Positions 44,653 through 53,486 are shown, numbered from the stretch's first letter. The stretch: 64,000 bases of DNA from JAXLQL01 sp046331625 (GCA_046331625.1 JAXLQL010000013.1:139727-203726); one strand, 5' to 3'. Notes: generated by a model not told the origin, from the sequence alone. Made by a program: numbers and translations.

Positions 44653-45366
44653 ATGCCTGCCATCGAGATTCGCAACCTGTACAAGACCTACGGCGAAGGC
44701 GCCTCGGCCGTGAAAGCGCTCGACGACATCTCGCTCGACGTTCACTCCGGCGAAGTGCTGATCCTGGCCGGACCATCGGGCAGCGGCAAGACCACGCTGC
44801 TCTCGATCATGGGCGCCATCCTCGCGCCGTCGTCGGGAAGCGTGCGCGTCCAGGGAGTGGAGATCTCCGGCTTGGCCGAAAAGCGCCTGCCCTCGGTGCG
44901 CCTCGCCAACATCGGATTCATCTTCCAGGGCTTCAATCTCTTCCCTGCCCTGACGGTTCTCGAAAACGTGGAGTTGGCTCTCACGCTTCGCGGCGTCAGC
45001 GGATCCCGCGCTCACCATCGCGCCGCCGATTTGCTCGACCAGATGGGGCTCTCGGCCAAGCTGCGCGAACATCCAGCGAATCTCAGCGGCGGACAAAAGC
45101 AACGCGTTGCCATCGCCCGCGCCCTCGCCGGAGATCCACCCATCATCCTCGCCGACGAGCCCACCGCCGCTCTCGATTCCACCAGCGGTCGCGTCGTCAT
45201 CGATTTGCTGCGTGGCCTGGCTGTCGACAATGGCCGCGCCGTCGTCATCGTCACTCACGATCCGCGCGTGCTCGCGCACGCCGATCGAACCATTCACATT
45301 GCAGACGGGCGGCTGGAAGCTGCCCAGTCTCAGCCCCATTCTCAGCCGGAGGTCGCCTTCGCATGA
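44653..45366 (+). CDS. ABC exporter ATPase, DevA/LolD-like
   Basis: A 237-residue ATPase: Walker A GPSGSGKTT, signature LSGGQKQRVAIARAL, Walker B PIILADEPTAALD and switch His in VTHDPR. It belongs to the MacB/LolD/DevA subgroup that powers mechanotransmission exporters without moving cargo through the membrane domain. It begins six bases after the permease and its stop overlaps the adaptor start (ATGA). Confidence 0.92.
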   Translation: MPAIEIRNLYKTYGEGASAVKALDDISLDVHSGEVLILAGPSGSGKTTLLSIMGAILAPSSGSVRVQGVEISGLAEKRLPSVRLANIGFIFQGFNLFPALTVLENVELALTLRGVSGSRAHHRAADLLDQMGLSAKLREHPANLSGGQKQRVAIARALAGDPPIILADEPTAALDSTSGRVVIDLLRGLAVDNGRAVVIVTHDPRVLAHADRTIHIADGRLEAAQSQPHSQPEVAFA

Positions 45367-46397
45367 ACCGCAAGACCGTTCTCATCAGCCTGCTGGCCGT
45401 CGCTGCCTCGGGCGCACTCTATTTCGCCCGAGCCAAAGTCACCACGCCGGCCAACCCGGATCGAAGCCGCCCGTTGCGCGGCCAGTAGTTGCCGCGGGCC
45501 GCACCGAACCCGCCTCCGAGGAACTCGAAATCGGCACCGAACTCGACGGTACCGCCTGCGCCGCGTGCCGGTGGACGAAGGACAACCCGTGCGCCGAGGC
45601 CAAGTGATCGCCGAACTCGAAAACGCCGACTTCGCCGCACGCCTCGAGCGCTCCGCGGCAAGATCGCCGATCGCGAAGCAGCCCTCGCCCGCGCCCGCGC
45701 CGGATCGCGCCCCATGCAGCGCCGCGAAACCAGCGCCGCCATCCGCGAAGCCGAAGCCGTGCTCGACAACGCCGCGAGCGAGCGCCAACGCCGCTCCGTG
45801 CTGCTCGAACGCGGAGCGATCTCGCGCAGCGAATACGACACCGCCGACCGCGAGTTTCGCGTCGCGCAAGCCCGGCTCGACGCTGTTCGCGAACGCCATG
45901 CACTCGTAGAGGACGAGGTGAGGCCGGAGGACATCCGCCGCGCCGAAGCTGAACTCGACCGTGCTCGCGCCATGCGCGCCGAAGCCCAGGCGATGCTCGC
46001 CAAGACCGTGGTCCGCTCACCGATCGACGGCATCGTTTTGCGCCGCCACAAGAAGTCCGGCGAAAGCGTCTCCACCCAGGATCGCCAGCCAATCCTGACA
46101 CTCGGAGACATCTCGCATCTGCGCGTGCGAGCCGAGGTAGACGAAACCGACGTTTCGCGCGTCCACGAAGGCCAATCGGTCTACGTGACTGCGCCGGCCT
46201 ACGGCGGCCGCCGGTTCGCCGGCCGTGTCATTCGCGTCGGGCGTATCCTCGGGCGCAAGAAGATCTTCTCCGACGCTCCCAACGAACGCGTCGACACCAA
46301 AGTGCTCGAGACCCTCATCGAACTCGATTCGGGGCACACGCTCCCCGCTGGCCTCCGGGTCGACACCTTTATCGAAGCCGCCGCTCCCAGGAACTGA
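45363..46397 (+). pseudogene. HlyD/DevB-type periplasmic adaptor with three frameshifts
   Basis: Begins MNRKTVLISLLAVAASGALYF, a membrane anchor, and ends as a normal HlyD protein (EVDETDVSRVHEGQSVYV, LPAGLRVDTFIEA). The reading moves through three frames, each time by loss of one base: near 45465-45480 (before RPVVAAGRTEPAS), near 45550-45562 (before VPVDEGQPVRRGQVIAELE) and near 45655-45661 (before GKIADREAALARA). Restoring three bases would give about 345 residues with a normal lipoyl/coiled-coil/barrel layout. It should link the ABC pump to the outer-membrane channel. The clustering of losses in GC-rich DNA suggests sequence error, but inactivation is possible. Confidence 0.85.
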
Positions 46398-46399
46398 CC

Positions 46400-47674
46400 A
46401 TGCGCGCCATATTGGCAATTCTCACCGTTGGCCTCGCCAGCGGACAGCCGGTGCTGTCTCTGCGCGAAGCCCTGGACCGCGCCGCGAAACAGAATCCGGC
46501 CATCCAGATAGCTCAATTGAAAACGCTCGAAGCCGAGTTCGCCGTCACGCGGACCCGCTCGGCCTATCAGCCGCAGATGAACGTGGTGGTGGGCTCGGCC
46601 TATCAGACGAGCAATCTCCAAGGGATCGGCCTCGTCTTCCCCGGTTTCCCGAGCCGGATCGGCCCCTACCGGACCTTCAACGCCCGCCCCGTACTCACGC
46701 AGACCGTGCTCGACCTGAGCCTGCTCACCGAGGTAAGAGCCGCGCAAGAACGCACACGCCAGTTCCGCCACGAGGCGGACGCAGCTCGCGAGGCAATCTT
46801 GTACGCGACGCTCGAAGTTTATCTCCGCGCCCTGGAAGCCGACTCGCGCCTGGCCGCCGCCGAAGCCCGCGTCAAAACCGCCGAGGCCGTTCGCAAACAA
46901 GCTGCGGACCGCCAAAGCGCCGGAGCCGCCTCCATGCTTGACCTCGAGCGCTCCAACCAACAACTCGAAGACGAACGCGTCGGCGCCGAGAACGCGCGCC
47001 GGGATGCGGAAGTGCTGCGGGCCGTACTCGTGCGCACCATCGGCGCGGAAGGCACAGTCACCGCGCTCGAGCCGCTCGAGCCTCGCCCTACTCTCCTCGA
47101 CTACGACGCAGCCGTCGCCTCCGCGCAGCAGAATCGCCCCGAAGTGAAGGCTCTCGAAAGCGCCATCCGAGCCGCGTCGCTTGACCGCCTGGCTGCCGAA
47201 CGCCAGCGCTTGCCCCGCATCTCCGCCTCGGCCGACTACGGCTTGCTCGGCGCAGGTCCTGACCGCTCGATCGGAACCTACGCCGTGGGCGCCTCGCTCA
47301 CCATCCCCGTGTGGACCAGCAAGCGCATCGAATCCGAGGCCGCCATGGCCGCCGTCAAAGCGAAACAACTGCACCAGCAGCTTCGCGATATGCAGCTCGA
47401 AATCGCGCGGGAAGTGCGTCAAGCCCATATCGAAGCCCAATCGGCCGAGCGTGCCCGGAAGGCGTCGGCGGAGTCGGTCCGGGCCGCCCGCGAGGTGCTC
47501 GAACTGGCACGGCTGCGCTTTTCGTCGGGGCTGGCCACCACGCTCGACACGGTTGTGGCGCAAGGCAATCTCGCCCAATCGGAAGACCAGCAGATACGCG
47601 CCCGCTATGACCAACTGCTGGCTCGCGCTCGCCTAGCACATGCGCGGGGCGACGTTTTCACGTTCTTCGAATGA
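46400..47674 (+). CDS. TolC-family outer-membrane efflux protein
   Basis: A 424-residue TolC-like protein with leader MRAILAILTVGLASGQ. Two halves of long coiled-coil helices are visible (REALDRAAKQNPAIQIAQLKTLEAEFAVTRTR..., then LREAL/AAR patterns and ARAEAESAERARKASAESV), the two structural repeats of the family. VLSLREALDRA at the start and VFTFFE at the end are usual. It starts two bases after the adaptor stop and provides the outer-membrane channel of the exporter. Confidence 0.87.
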   Translation: MRAILAILTVGLASGQPVLSLREALDRAAKQNPAIQIAQLKTLEAEFAVTRTRSAYQPQMNVVVGSAYQTSNLQGIGLVFPGFPSRIGPYRTFNARPVLTQTVLDLSLLTEVRAAQERTRQFRHEADAAREAILYATLEVYLRALEADSRLAAAEARVKTAEAVRKQAADRQSAGAASMLDLERSNQQLEDERVGAENARRDAEVLRAVLVRTIGAEGTVTALEPLEPRPTLLDYDAAVASAQQNRPEVKALESAIRAASLDRLAAERQRLPRISASADYGLLGAGPDRSIGTYAVGASLTIPVWTSKRIESEAAMAAVKAKQLHQQLRDMQLEIAREVRQAHIEAQSAERARKASAESVRAAREVLELARLRFSSGLATTLDTVVAQGNLAQSEDQQIRARYDQLLARARLAHARGDVFTFFE

Positions 47675-47816
47675 GGCAGCGTGGTACCAAATTCGGTCCA
47701 GACCTAAGTGCGAATCCCTCAGGCCATCGTAAGACTTTCGCCATTCAGAACGGAAATCCTCGCATCGTCTTACGGCCGCTTCTCCGGCATCATGGGGACA
47801 CCAGAGGGCGAAAGAC

Positions 47817-49517
47817 ATGATCACGAAATCCAGACGAAACCTAATCCCCGCCATTGCCGCCGTGCTGCTGACCGGCGTCTCGCAGGCGCAACCACCGCAG
47901 CAGCGCCAAAGCCTTTCCAGTGACTGGACCGATCAGCAAGTGGTCTTCACCGAATCCACGGACGTATGGAAGGCCATCCGCAATCAACAGGACCCGCGAT
48001 ACGTTCGCAAGGTGCTGCGCGATCTGCTCCGGCAGAAGTCGCAGGAGCGTGAGAGGGACAAAGAGAAAGAGAAGGACAAAGACAAGGACAAAGAAGGCAA
48101 GGGCAATACCCCGCCGAGCGTCCGCGATTGGAATACGACTCTCACTGGATCCGGTGGCACGGCCAGCTTTAGCGTCGGCCACATTCCCGCCAAATTCGTG
48201 TTCGACGTGAATCAGCCACCCAGTTGCACGAACGACTTTGTCGTCACCGGCACAGGCCTCGCCGGTAGCGCCACTCAGGCCAGCGTGGTCGCCTACAACA
48301 ACCTCTACAGCAACCCGTCGGGGACCGGCTTTTGTTCGGGAACCGGCCCCAAGGTGATGTGGGCGTACAATCTAGCCACCAATCAGATCCGTCACGCGGC
48401 GGTATTGTCGCTCGACGGGACGAGGGCGATCTTCGTCGATGCGGCAGGCGGATTCCACGTAGTGAGGTGGTCGTCGGCGACGGGCAACGGTACCGCGGTC
48501 GGCGCCCCCGCTACTCTAGCCGCTACTACACCAGGTGCCACCGACCCCGGCGGAGTAATCGACTGGCGTATCGCAGCCGGCTTGGGCGTCACCTCGCCTT
48601 TCGTCGACTATACGGCCGATGTGGCCTACGTGACCACAGGAACCGGGGTGGTCCGCAAGATCGCCAACGTGTTCAAGGGAATTCCGAGCGAGGTGACTAC
48701 CGGTGGCTGGCCCGTGACCCTGCCCGGGGGCGTGACCAATCTGTCCACACCGGTTTATGACTTCAACTCGAAACGCGTCTACGTGACGGTGAACGGCACA
48801 ATCTACTTCATCGACACGACCCAGGCCACTGTGAGCGCGTCGGCGACAACGTGGGCCTTTGCGACCGCGGCAGCCTCGTACCCGGTCATCGTCGACAGCA
48901 CGAATCAGAAGGTGTACGCATGGAGTCCTTCCAACGGATCCAATGCCGTGGTCGCTCAAGCTGACACAGCGCTGTCGGCAGGCAGCAGAGTAACGGCGAG
49001 CGTAGGGGGCACGGCCTCGCAGTCGCCCCTCGGCGGCGATTTCAACAACGCTTACTACAGCGGCAATGCGACAAGCGCGCGACTGTACGTAGTGGGTAAC
49101 GACGCAACCGGCACCAGCACCACTCGCGTGCCGGCGTTCTACATGTTCTCGTTCGACTCGGCGTGGAAGCTGCTGACAACCGCCACGGGTGGTCCGTTGC
49201 GGCTTGCCACCGCCGCCGCCGAGGCCTCCTACGTGACCGGATTCTTCAACTCGACTCAGAACAAAGACTATATGTTCGTCGGCGTCACCACAGCTTGCAG
49301 CACCGCGGTCACCGGCGGCTGCATCCGATCGATCGACGTCTCGGGCAGCACGTTCCCCACGGCCGCGAACGTCAACAACGTGATCCTCGCGGCAAACGGA
49401 GGAACGTACGGAATCGCTGTCGACAACAACAGCAGTGCTGCCGAGGCATCGAGCGTCTACTATGTCATGCGTTCGACCAACTCGCTGGTCAAGGCGACCC
49501 AGTCGGCGCTGCAGTAG
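47817..49517 (+). CDS. Secreted protein with Lys/Asp/Glu-rich run and beta-propeller-like body
   Basis: A 566-residue secreted protein (signal MITKSRRNLIPAIAAVLLTGVSQAQ). Residues about 60-95 hold a charged run, SQERERDKEKEKDKDKDKEG, a likely flexible linker. The rest is Thr/Ala/Gly-rich, beta-strand-rich sequence with repeated blade-like patterns (GTRAIFVDAAGGFHVVRW, DFNSKRVYVTVNGTIYFID, SRVTASVGGTASQSP) and four cysteines. No family is recognised. It lies between the exporter and the peptide cluster and may be a secreted or surface product. A terminator-like hairpin follows. Confidence 0.6.
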   Translation: MITKSRRNLIPAIAAVLLTGVSQAQPPQQRQSLSSDWTDQQVVFTESTDVWKAIRNQQDPRYVRKVLRDLLRQKSQERERDKEKEKDKDKDKEGKGNTPPSVRDWNTTLTGSGGTASFSVGHIPAKFVFDVNQPPSCTNDFVVTGTGLAGSATQASVVAYNNLYSNPSGTGFCSGTGPKVMWAYNLATNQIRHAAVLSLDGTRAIFVDAAGGFHVVRWSSATGNGTAVGAPATLAATTPGATDPGGVIDWRIAAGLGVTSPFVDYTADVAYVTTGTGVVRKIANVFKGIPSEVTTGGWPVTLPGGVTNLSTPVYDFNSKRVYVTVNGTIYFIDTTQATVSASATTWAFATAAASYPVIVDSTNQKVYAWSPSNGSNAVVAQADTALSAGSRVTASVGGTASQSPLGGDFNNAYYSGNATSARLYVVGNDATGTSTTRVPAFYMFSFDSAWKLLTTATGGPLRLATAAAEASYVTGFFNSTQNKDYMFVGVTTACSTAVTGGCIRSIDVSGSTFPTAANVNNVILAANGGTYGIAVDNNSSAAEASSVYYVMRSTNSLVKATQSALQ

Positions 49518-49526
49518 CCAGGATCG

Positions 49527-49559
49527 AACGCGGCCCAGCGCTAAAGCCGGGCCGCGTTT
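49527..49559 (+). terminator. Terminator-like hairpin
   Basis: aacgcggccc at 49527-49536 pairs with gggccgcgtt at 49549-49558 around a 12-base loop, followed by TTT at 49557-49559. It lies ten bases after the stop of the secreted protein gene and 44 bases before the small peptide gene. Confidence 0.7.
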
Positions 49560-49602
49560 CCGCCGATCCTCGCTCATACAGCGTTCCATCAAAGGGCAGA
49601 TC

Positions 49603-49755
49603 ATGCAACAAAAAGACGACCCGTCTCCCCAACCCAAGAAGCCATACGAGAAACCGGACTTCGTTACCGAGTCCGCCTTCGAGACCATGGCTCTCGCCTG
49701 CGGCAAGATCAACGACACGCAGCTCCAGTGCCGGTTGAACCGGAAGACCTCATAA
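49603..49755 (+). CDS. Putative RiPP precursor peptide
   Basis: A 50-residue peptide preceded by AAAGGG six bases upstream. It has a charged N-terminal leader (MQQKDDPSPQPKKPYEKP), a middle segment ESAFETMALACGK and a short C-terminal part with a second cysteine (QLQCRLNRKTS); the cysteines are at 33 and 43. Size, leader/core split and the immediately following peptidase, HprK-like, PqqD and radical SAM genes make it the natural substrate of a peptide-maturation system. Which residues are modified and where it is cut is not known. Confidence 0.75.
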   Translation: MQQKDDPSPQPKKPYEKPDFVTESAFETMALACGKINDTQLQCRLNRKTS

Positions 49756-49765
49756 CCTCGCCCCA

Positions 49766-50185
49766 ATGATCGATCAGGCAACAGGAGGCGAACTCGCCGC
49801 GCAATCGCTACGCCTCAACGGCGTAATGACGCTCCGCGCGCACGGCACCAGCATGCTTCCTTCCATCCGGCCGGGCGCGCTGCTCCGCATCGAGCGGATC
49901 GACGGCCGCCAGGCGCAACGGGGCGACGTGGTGCTGGTGCGCGACGCCGGCCAGTTCCGGCTCCATCGCGTTCGCCGCACGGCGTCAGACCACCTTGTCA
50001 CCCGCGGAGATCGCCACCTGCAAGACGACCCGCCCACGGCGCTCGAACATGTGCTGGGCCGGGTGGCCGGCGCCGGTCCGGATCGCAGTTGTTCGGCCTT
50101 GGCTCGGCTATTGCGCCGCTCGGATGCACTCGCTCGCATCGTGGGGCGGCTGTGGGAGGTCCGCCGGCCGTGGGAGGTGAAATGA
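49766..50185 (+). CDS. S24/S26-type signal-peptidase-like protein
   Basis: A 139-residue protein with the S26B (ER-type) signal peptidase pattern: Ser nucleophile in GTSMLPS (Ser29), His in LHRV (His67) and Asp near RGDRHLQDD. It has no obvious membrane anchor. It begins ten bases after the small peptide gene and overlaps the next gene by four bases. A peptidase of this type next to a precursor, PqqD and radical SAM suggests that it removes the leader, but the cleavage is not shown by sequence alone. Confidence 0.75.
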   Translation: MIDQATGGELAAQSLRLNGVMTLRAHGTSMLPSIRPGALLRIERIDGRQAQRGDVVLVRDAGQFRLHRVRRTASDHLVTRGDRHLQDDPPTALEHVLGRVAGAGPDRSCSALARLLRRSDALARIVGRLWEVRRPWEVK

Positions 50186-50988
50186 TAGCCGCGTCCACGA
50201 TTACCCCGGTCACGGTGGGCGGCATGACCGTACGCATCCACTGCGATTCGGAAGAGTTCGCCGCCATGGCTCGCCAACGCTACGCGGGCTTCGTGGCCGA
50301 CACTGCCGCCGATCCAGCCGCGGAGATCGAGGTGGAACTCATCGAGCGGACCGGGCTCGACCCGGACCAAGATCTCGAAGTCGCACTCGACGGCGCCGAG
50401 TGGAACCTCGTCCGTGGCGACTTCATCGCCCGCTGGAATCCCTCCACGCGCCGCGCCACGGTCCGGCAGAATCTCAATCCCTACTCGCTTGACTCGGTGT
50501 TGCGCGTGATCCACTCGCTCGAAGTGGTTGCGGCGGGCGGATTCCTGCTGCACTCGGCCAGCGCCGTTCGCAATGGGCGCGCGTGGCTGTTCAGCGGAAA
50601 ATCCGGCGCCGGAAAGACGACCATCTCGCGGCTGGCGCCGCCTGACGCCTCCCTGCTCACCGACGAAATTTCTTACGCCCGCCCGGACTCTTCCGGTGTT
50701 TGGATCGCCTATGGGACGCCGTTCTACGGCGAACTGGCGCGCCCGGGCGACAACATCTCCGCGCCTCTGGCGATGGCGTGCTTCCTCGAAAAGGGTCCGG
50801 AGAACCATCTCGATCCCCTTTCCGTCACCGAGGCGACGGGCCGTATCCTCGCCAACGTGCTCTTCTTTGCCAAAGATCCGGCGCTGGCCGCGCGCGTGCT
50901 CGACAACGCCTGCGCCTTCGCCGCTAACGTGCCGGCCAGTCGCCTGACCTTCCGGCCCGACCCTTCCGTTTGGGAGCTCATCCGATGA
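50182..50988 (+). CDS. HprK-like kinase of the peptide cluster
   Basis: A 268-residue protein with a Walker A motif GKSGAGKTT (residues 139-147) preceded by FLLHSASAV and followed by LTDEISY, the arrangement of HPr kinase C-terminal domains and HprK-related proteins found with PqqD in lasso-peptide and other RiPP clusters. The N-terminal 120 residues are a small beta-rich domain. Its ATGA start overlaps the peptidase stop and its end overlaps pqqD-like, so translation is coupled. It may phosphorylate or adenylate the peptide or act as an ATP-dependent partner; the true role is unknown. Confidence 0.75.
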   Translation: MIAASTITPVTVGGMTVRIHCDSEEFAAMARQRYAGFVADTAADPAAEIEVELIERTGLDPDQDLEVALDGAEWNLVRGDFIARWNPSTRRATVRQNLNPYSLDSVLRVIHSLEVVAAGGFLLHSASAVRNGRAWLFSGKSGAGKTTISRLAPPDASLLTDEISYARPDSSGVWIAYGTPFYGELARPGDNISAPLAMACFLEKGPENHLDPLSVTEATGRILANVLFFAKDPALAARVLDNACAFAANVPASRLTFRPDPSVWELIR

Positions 50989-51272
50989 AAGACCTATACG
51001 TCTTCCGCAACCCTCTGGCCGCGGCCCGCGCGCTGGGCACTGAAACGATCGTGATGAATCCGGAGGATTCCACCTTCTTCACGCTCAACGCCGTGGGATC
51101 GATCATCTGGCGCAATGCCGATGGCCGCTCCACTCTCGGCCAGATCGTGGACCACGCCGTCTGCGCCGAGTTCGACGTGACGCCGGCGCGCGCGCTCGCC
51201 GACGCCGAACTGTTCGCCGCCGCATTGTGCCGCGGCGGAGTTCTTCGAAGCTCCCCTTCACCGGTGGTGTAA
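50985..51272 (+). CDS. PqqD-family peptide-binding chaperone
   Basis: A 95-residue PqqD-like (RRE) protein with the usual strand-helix layout: TIVMNPEDSTFFTLNAVGSIIWR, GRSTLGQIVDHAV and a C-terminal helix that ends in FAAALCRGGVL. PqqD domains bind the precursor leader and present it to a radical SAM or other modifying enzyme. It overlaps the HprK-like gene by four bases and lies four bases before the radical SAM gene. Confidence 0.85.
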   Translation: MKDLYVFRNPLAAARALGTETIVMNPEDSTFFTLNAVGSIIWRNADGRSTLGQIVDHAVCAEFDVTPARALADAELFAAALCRGGVLRSSPSPVV

Positions 51273-51276
51273 CGCC

Positions 51277-52344
51277 GTGAGCCTCGTTCAACGCGCCAAC
51301 CAGCGTGCCGCCGATCTCGGGATTCCGTTGAGCGCCCAGGTGGACCTCACCTGGCGCTGTAACGAGCGCTGCGTTCACTGCTACCTGGATCACGACGGCT
51401 TCAACGAGATGTCGACGGAGGAAGTGTTCTCCGTGCTCGACCAATTGGCCGAAGCCGGAGTCTTCTTCCTCTCCCTGAGCGGCGGCGAAATCTTCCTGCG
51501 CAAGGATCTGTTCGAAATTATCGCCCGCGCCCGGCGTCTCGGTTTCGATATCAAGCTCCGCACCAACGGCATGCTCATTGGCGAAGAGGAAGCTCGGCGG
51601 ATTCGCGAGTTCGGCGTACGGCAGGTGCAGATCAGCGTGTACTCGCACCGCCCCGAGGTACATGACGCCATCACGAAGGTGCGCGGCTCGCTCGACCGCA
51701 CCATCGCGGCCATCCGCCGCCTGCGCGGCTTCGGGCTCGAAGTGATCGTCGCCTGCGTCCTGATGCGTTCGAATCGCGCTGACTATCCGGGAGTCCAGGC
51801 CCTGGCTGCCGAACTCGGGGCGAAGTTCACCATCGACCCGACTATTACGCCGCACATCGGCGGCGACCGATCCCTGCTGAACCTGAACATCGGCCGCGAC
51901 GACCTGTTCCGCGTCTTCCACGATCCTTCGATCGCGGGCGCAGGCGCGGAGGAGATGCAGACGCCGGGTCCCGTAGACGAGGAAGCGCTCGACGCGTCCC
52001 CGTGCAGCGCCGGAAACACGGCCTGCTACGTCTCTCCCACGGGCGATGTGTTTCCGTGCGTGCAGTTCCCGCTGCCCTGTGGCAACATTCGCAGCCAGCG
52101 CTTTGCCGACATCTGGTATCGCTCCCAGGCAATGCAAGAGGTCCGCTCCATCCGCGTTCGCGATCTTCCCTCATGTTCGCGCTGTGTCCACGGCGGGAGT
52201 TGCTCGCGCTGCCCCGGGCTCGCCTACATGGAGGGCAACATGCGTGGACCTTCAACCGCCGATTGCGAGAAATCCTTGGCAAGAACCGGCGTTGCCTCGC
52301 GAAACCTGCAGAGTCATTTCGTCCAGATTCAGGCGGCTTGCTGA
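51277..52344 (+). CDS. Radical SAM/SPASM peptide-modifying enzyme
   Basis: A 355-residue protein starting with GTG. The radical SAM cluster motif CNERCVHC (Cys28, Cys32, Cys35) is followed by SLSGGEIFLRKDLFE and the usual barrel. The SPASM domain from about 245 has CSAG...GDVFPC...CGNI...CSRC...CSRC...DC, enough cysteines for two extra Fe-S clusters. With PqqD it is the modifying enzyme of this cluster, as in PqqE- or mycofactocin-type systems. Likely products are C-C, C-S or related crosslinks in the peptide; the type cannot be told from sequence. Confidence 0.9.
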   Translation: MSLVQRANQRAADLGIPLSAQVDLTWRCNERCVHCYLDHDGFNEMSTEEVFSVLDQLAEAGVFFLSLSGGEIFLRKDLFEIIARARRLGFDIKLRTNGMLIGEEEARRIREFGVRQVQISVYSHRPEVHDAITKVRGSLDRTIAAIRRLRGFGLEVIVACVLMRSNRADYPGVQALAAELGAKFTIDPTITPHIGGDRSLLNLNIGRDDLFRVFHDPSIAGAGAEEMQTPGPVDEEALDASPCSAGNTACYVSPTGDVFPCVQFPLPCGNIRSQRFADIWYRSQAMQEVRSIRVRDLPSCSRCVHGGSCSRCPGLAYMEGNMRGPSTADCEKSLARTGVASRNLQSHFVQIQAAC

Positions 52345-52353
52345 CCGGGCGGC

Positions 52354-52851
52354 CTACTTCGCCAGCACTCGCGTCTCACCCGCAAGCGCACCGAACGCCG
52401 CTTCGTCGAGCTTGCCGTGATACTTCCAGCGGACCACTCCTTGTGGATCGATGAGGAACAGATAGGCGTCGTCGGGAGCCTGGAACCCGGCTTCCTTCTT
52501 CCAGGAATCTACGTTCGAATAGACCGTGATCACGTTCTCGTGGTTTTCCTTGGGAGTGTTCCGCCGCATGCCGCCTTCGATGAACCACTTTCCCAGCCGC
52601 CCCGCGCCACCGAGCATGGGGACCTCGAAGAACGTCACGCGTGGCTGCCCAGAAAATTCCTTGCGGAATCGCTTGGTCCAGGACTCCACCGCATGCCGGG
52701 AGTCGTAGGTGAACCCCAATGCCACCAAAGCCACCCTGCCTTGCGCCGCCGTGGGGAGCACGGCCTTGCGTCCGGAGAGGAAGTTGCCCTCGAGGGGCGG
52801 CATCGCCTGACCGGGATCGAGCATCAGTAAAAGAGCGAGCAGCATGTCCAT
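52354..52851 (-). CDS. Exported thioredoxin-fold, ATP10-like protein
   Basis: A 165-residue protein with a short leader (MDMLLALLLMLDPGQA). The body follows the thioredoxin-like pattern of ATP10-type proteins: VALVALGFTYDSRHAVESWTKRF, FFEVPMLGGAG and AYLFLIDPQGVVRWKYHG. There is no CxxC, so it is not a disulfide exchange enzyme. Mitochondrial Atp10 assists F1Fo assembly; bacterial relatives are uncharacterised. It starts immediately after the NUDIX gene stop and is convergent with the radical SAM gene. Confidence 0.65.
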   Translation of the reverse strand: MDMLLALLLMLDPGQAMPPLEGNFLSGRKAVLPTAAQGRVALVALGFTYDSRHAVESWTKRFRKEFSGQPRVTFFEVPMLGGAGRLGKWFIEGGMRRNTPKENHENVITVYSNVDSWKKEAGFQAPDDAYLFLIDPQGVVRWKYHGKLDEAAFGALAGETRVLAK

Positions 52852-53355
52852 TCAGACGCCGCCCGCGCCCAGAAGTTTCCGAATCACCAGCATGCCGTCG
52901 GGTGTACACTGGTCCGCCGCGGCAAGAACCTCGCCGGGCGTCATCAGGATCGCCTCGGCCACCTCTTCCGGCTGCGGACGCACCGGCCCATCCCAGGTGC
53001 AGCGAAATGCCCTGCCCCACACCCGAGAAGAGCCATCTTCGAACCAGAAATCGAACTGTGGCTCGAGCGGAACCCCTGAGATCCCCATCTCTTCGAACAG
53101 CTCCCGCTCGGCGCTCTGCTCATAGGTCTCGCCCGCCAGCACCACGCCGCCGGACACCGGATCCAGGTATCCGGGATAGACGTCTTTGGTCAGGGTCCGG
53201 CGCTGCACCCAGATCATGCCTTCGGAATTGAATACGGCAATGTAGGTGCTGCGATGCGGCAGGCCTTGGCGGCGCATCTCACCGCGAGTGGCCGAGCCTA
53301 CAGGGTTGTTGTCGCGGTCGACGACGAGGACGATTTCCTCGCTCGGATTGCCCAT
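52852..53355 (-). CDS. NUDIX hydrolase, YfcD-like
   Basis: A 167-residue NUDIX protein, start at 53355. The NUDIX box is GVVLAGETYEQSAERELFEEMGI (G-x5-E-x7-R-E-x2-E-E-x-G). The opening EIVLVVDRDNNPVGSATRGEM and the RSTYIAVFNSEGMIWVQRR segment match the YfcD/isopentenyl-diphosphate-isomerase-like subgroup. Substrate unknown. The next gene on the same strand begins at once after its stop. Confidence 0.85.
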   Translation of the reverse strand: MGNPSEEIVLVVDRDNNPVGSATRGEMRRQGLPHRSTYIAVFNSEGMIWVQRRTLTKDVYPGYLDPVSGGVVLAGETYEQSAERELFEEMGISGVPLEPQFDFWFEDGSSRVWGRAFRCTWDGPVRPQPEEVAEAILMTPGEVLAAADQCTPDGMLVIRKLLGAGGV

Positions 53356-53486
53356 GGGACCATTATGCCGTCCGCGGGATTGGCTCTGGTACAACGGCGG
53401 CTGTTTCACATGCCGGTTTTGCAATGAGGATCTGCGGTCGCGGCGCCGCCGCGACATGACACGCTCCAGCGCCCCGTGATCGAGAT

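Noticed and set aside
43684..45339. 551-residue minus-strand open frame
   Set aside because: Antisense to the ABC permease and ATPase, which carry Walker A, signature and membrane segments.
45363..46397. Programmed frameshifting in the HlyD gene
   Set aside because: Three shifts in the same direction without slippery heptamers or a conserved pattern in this family; sequence error or decay is simpler.
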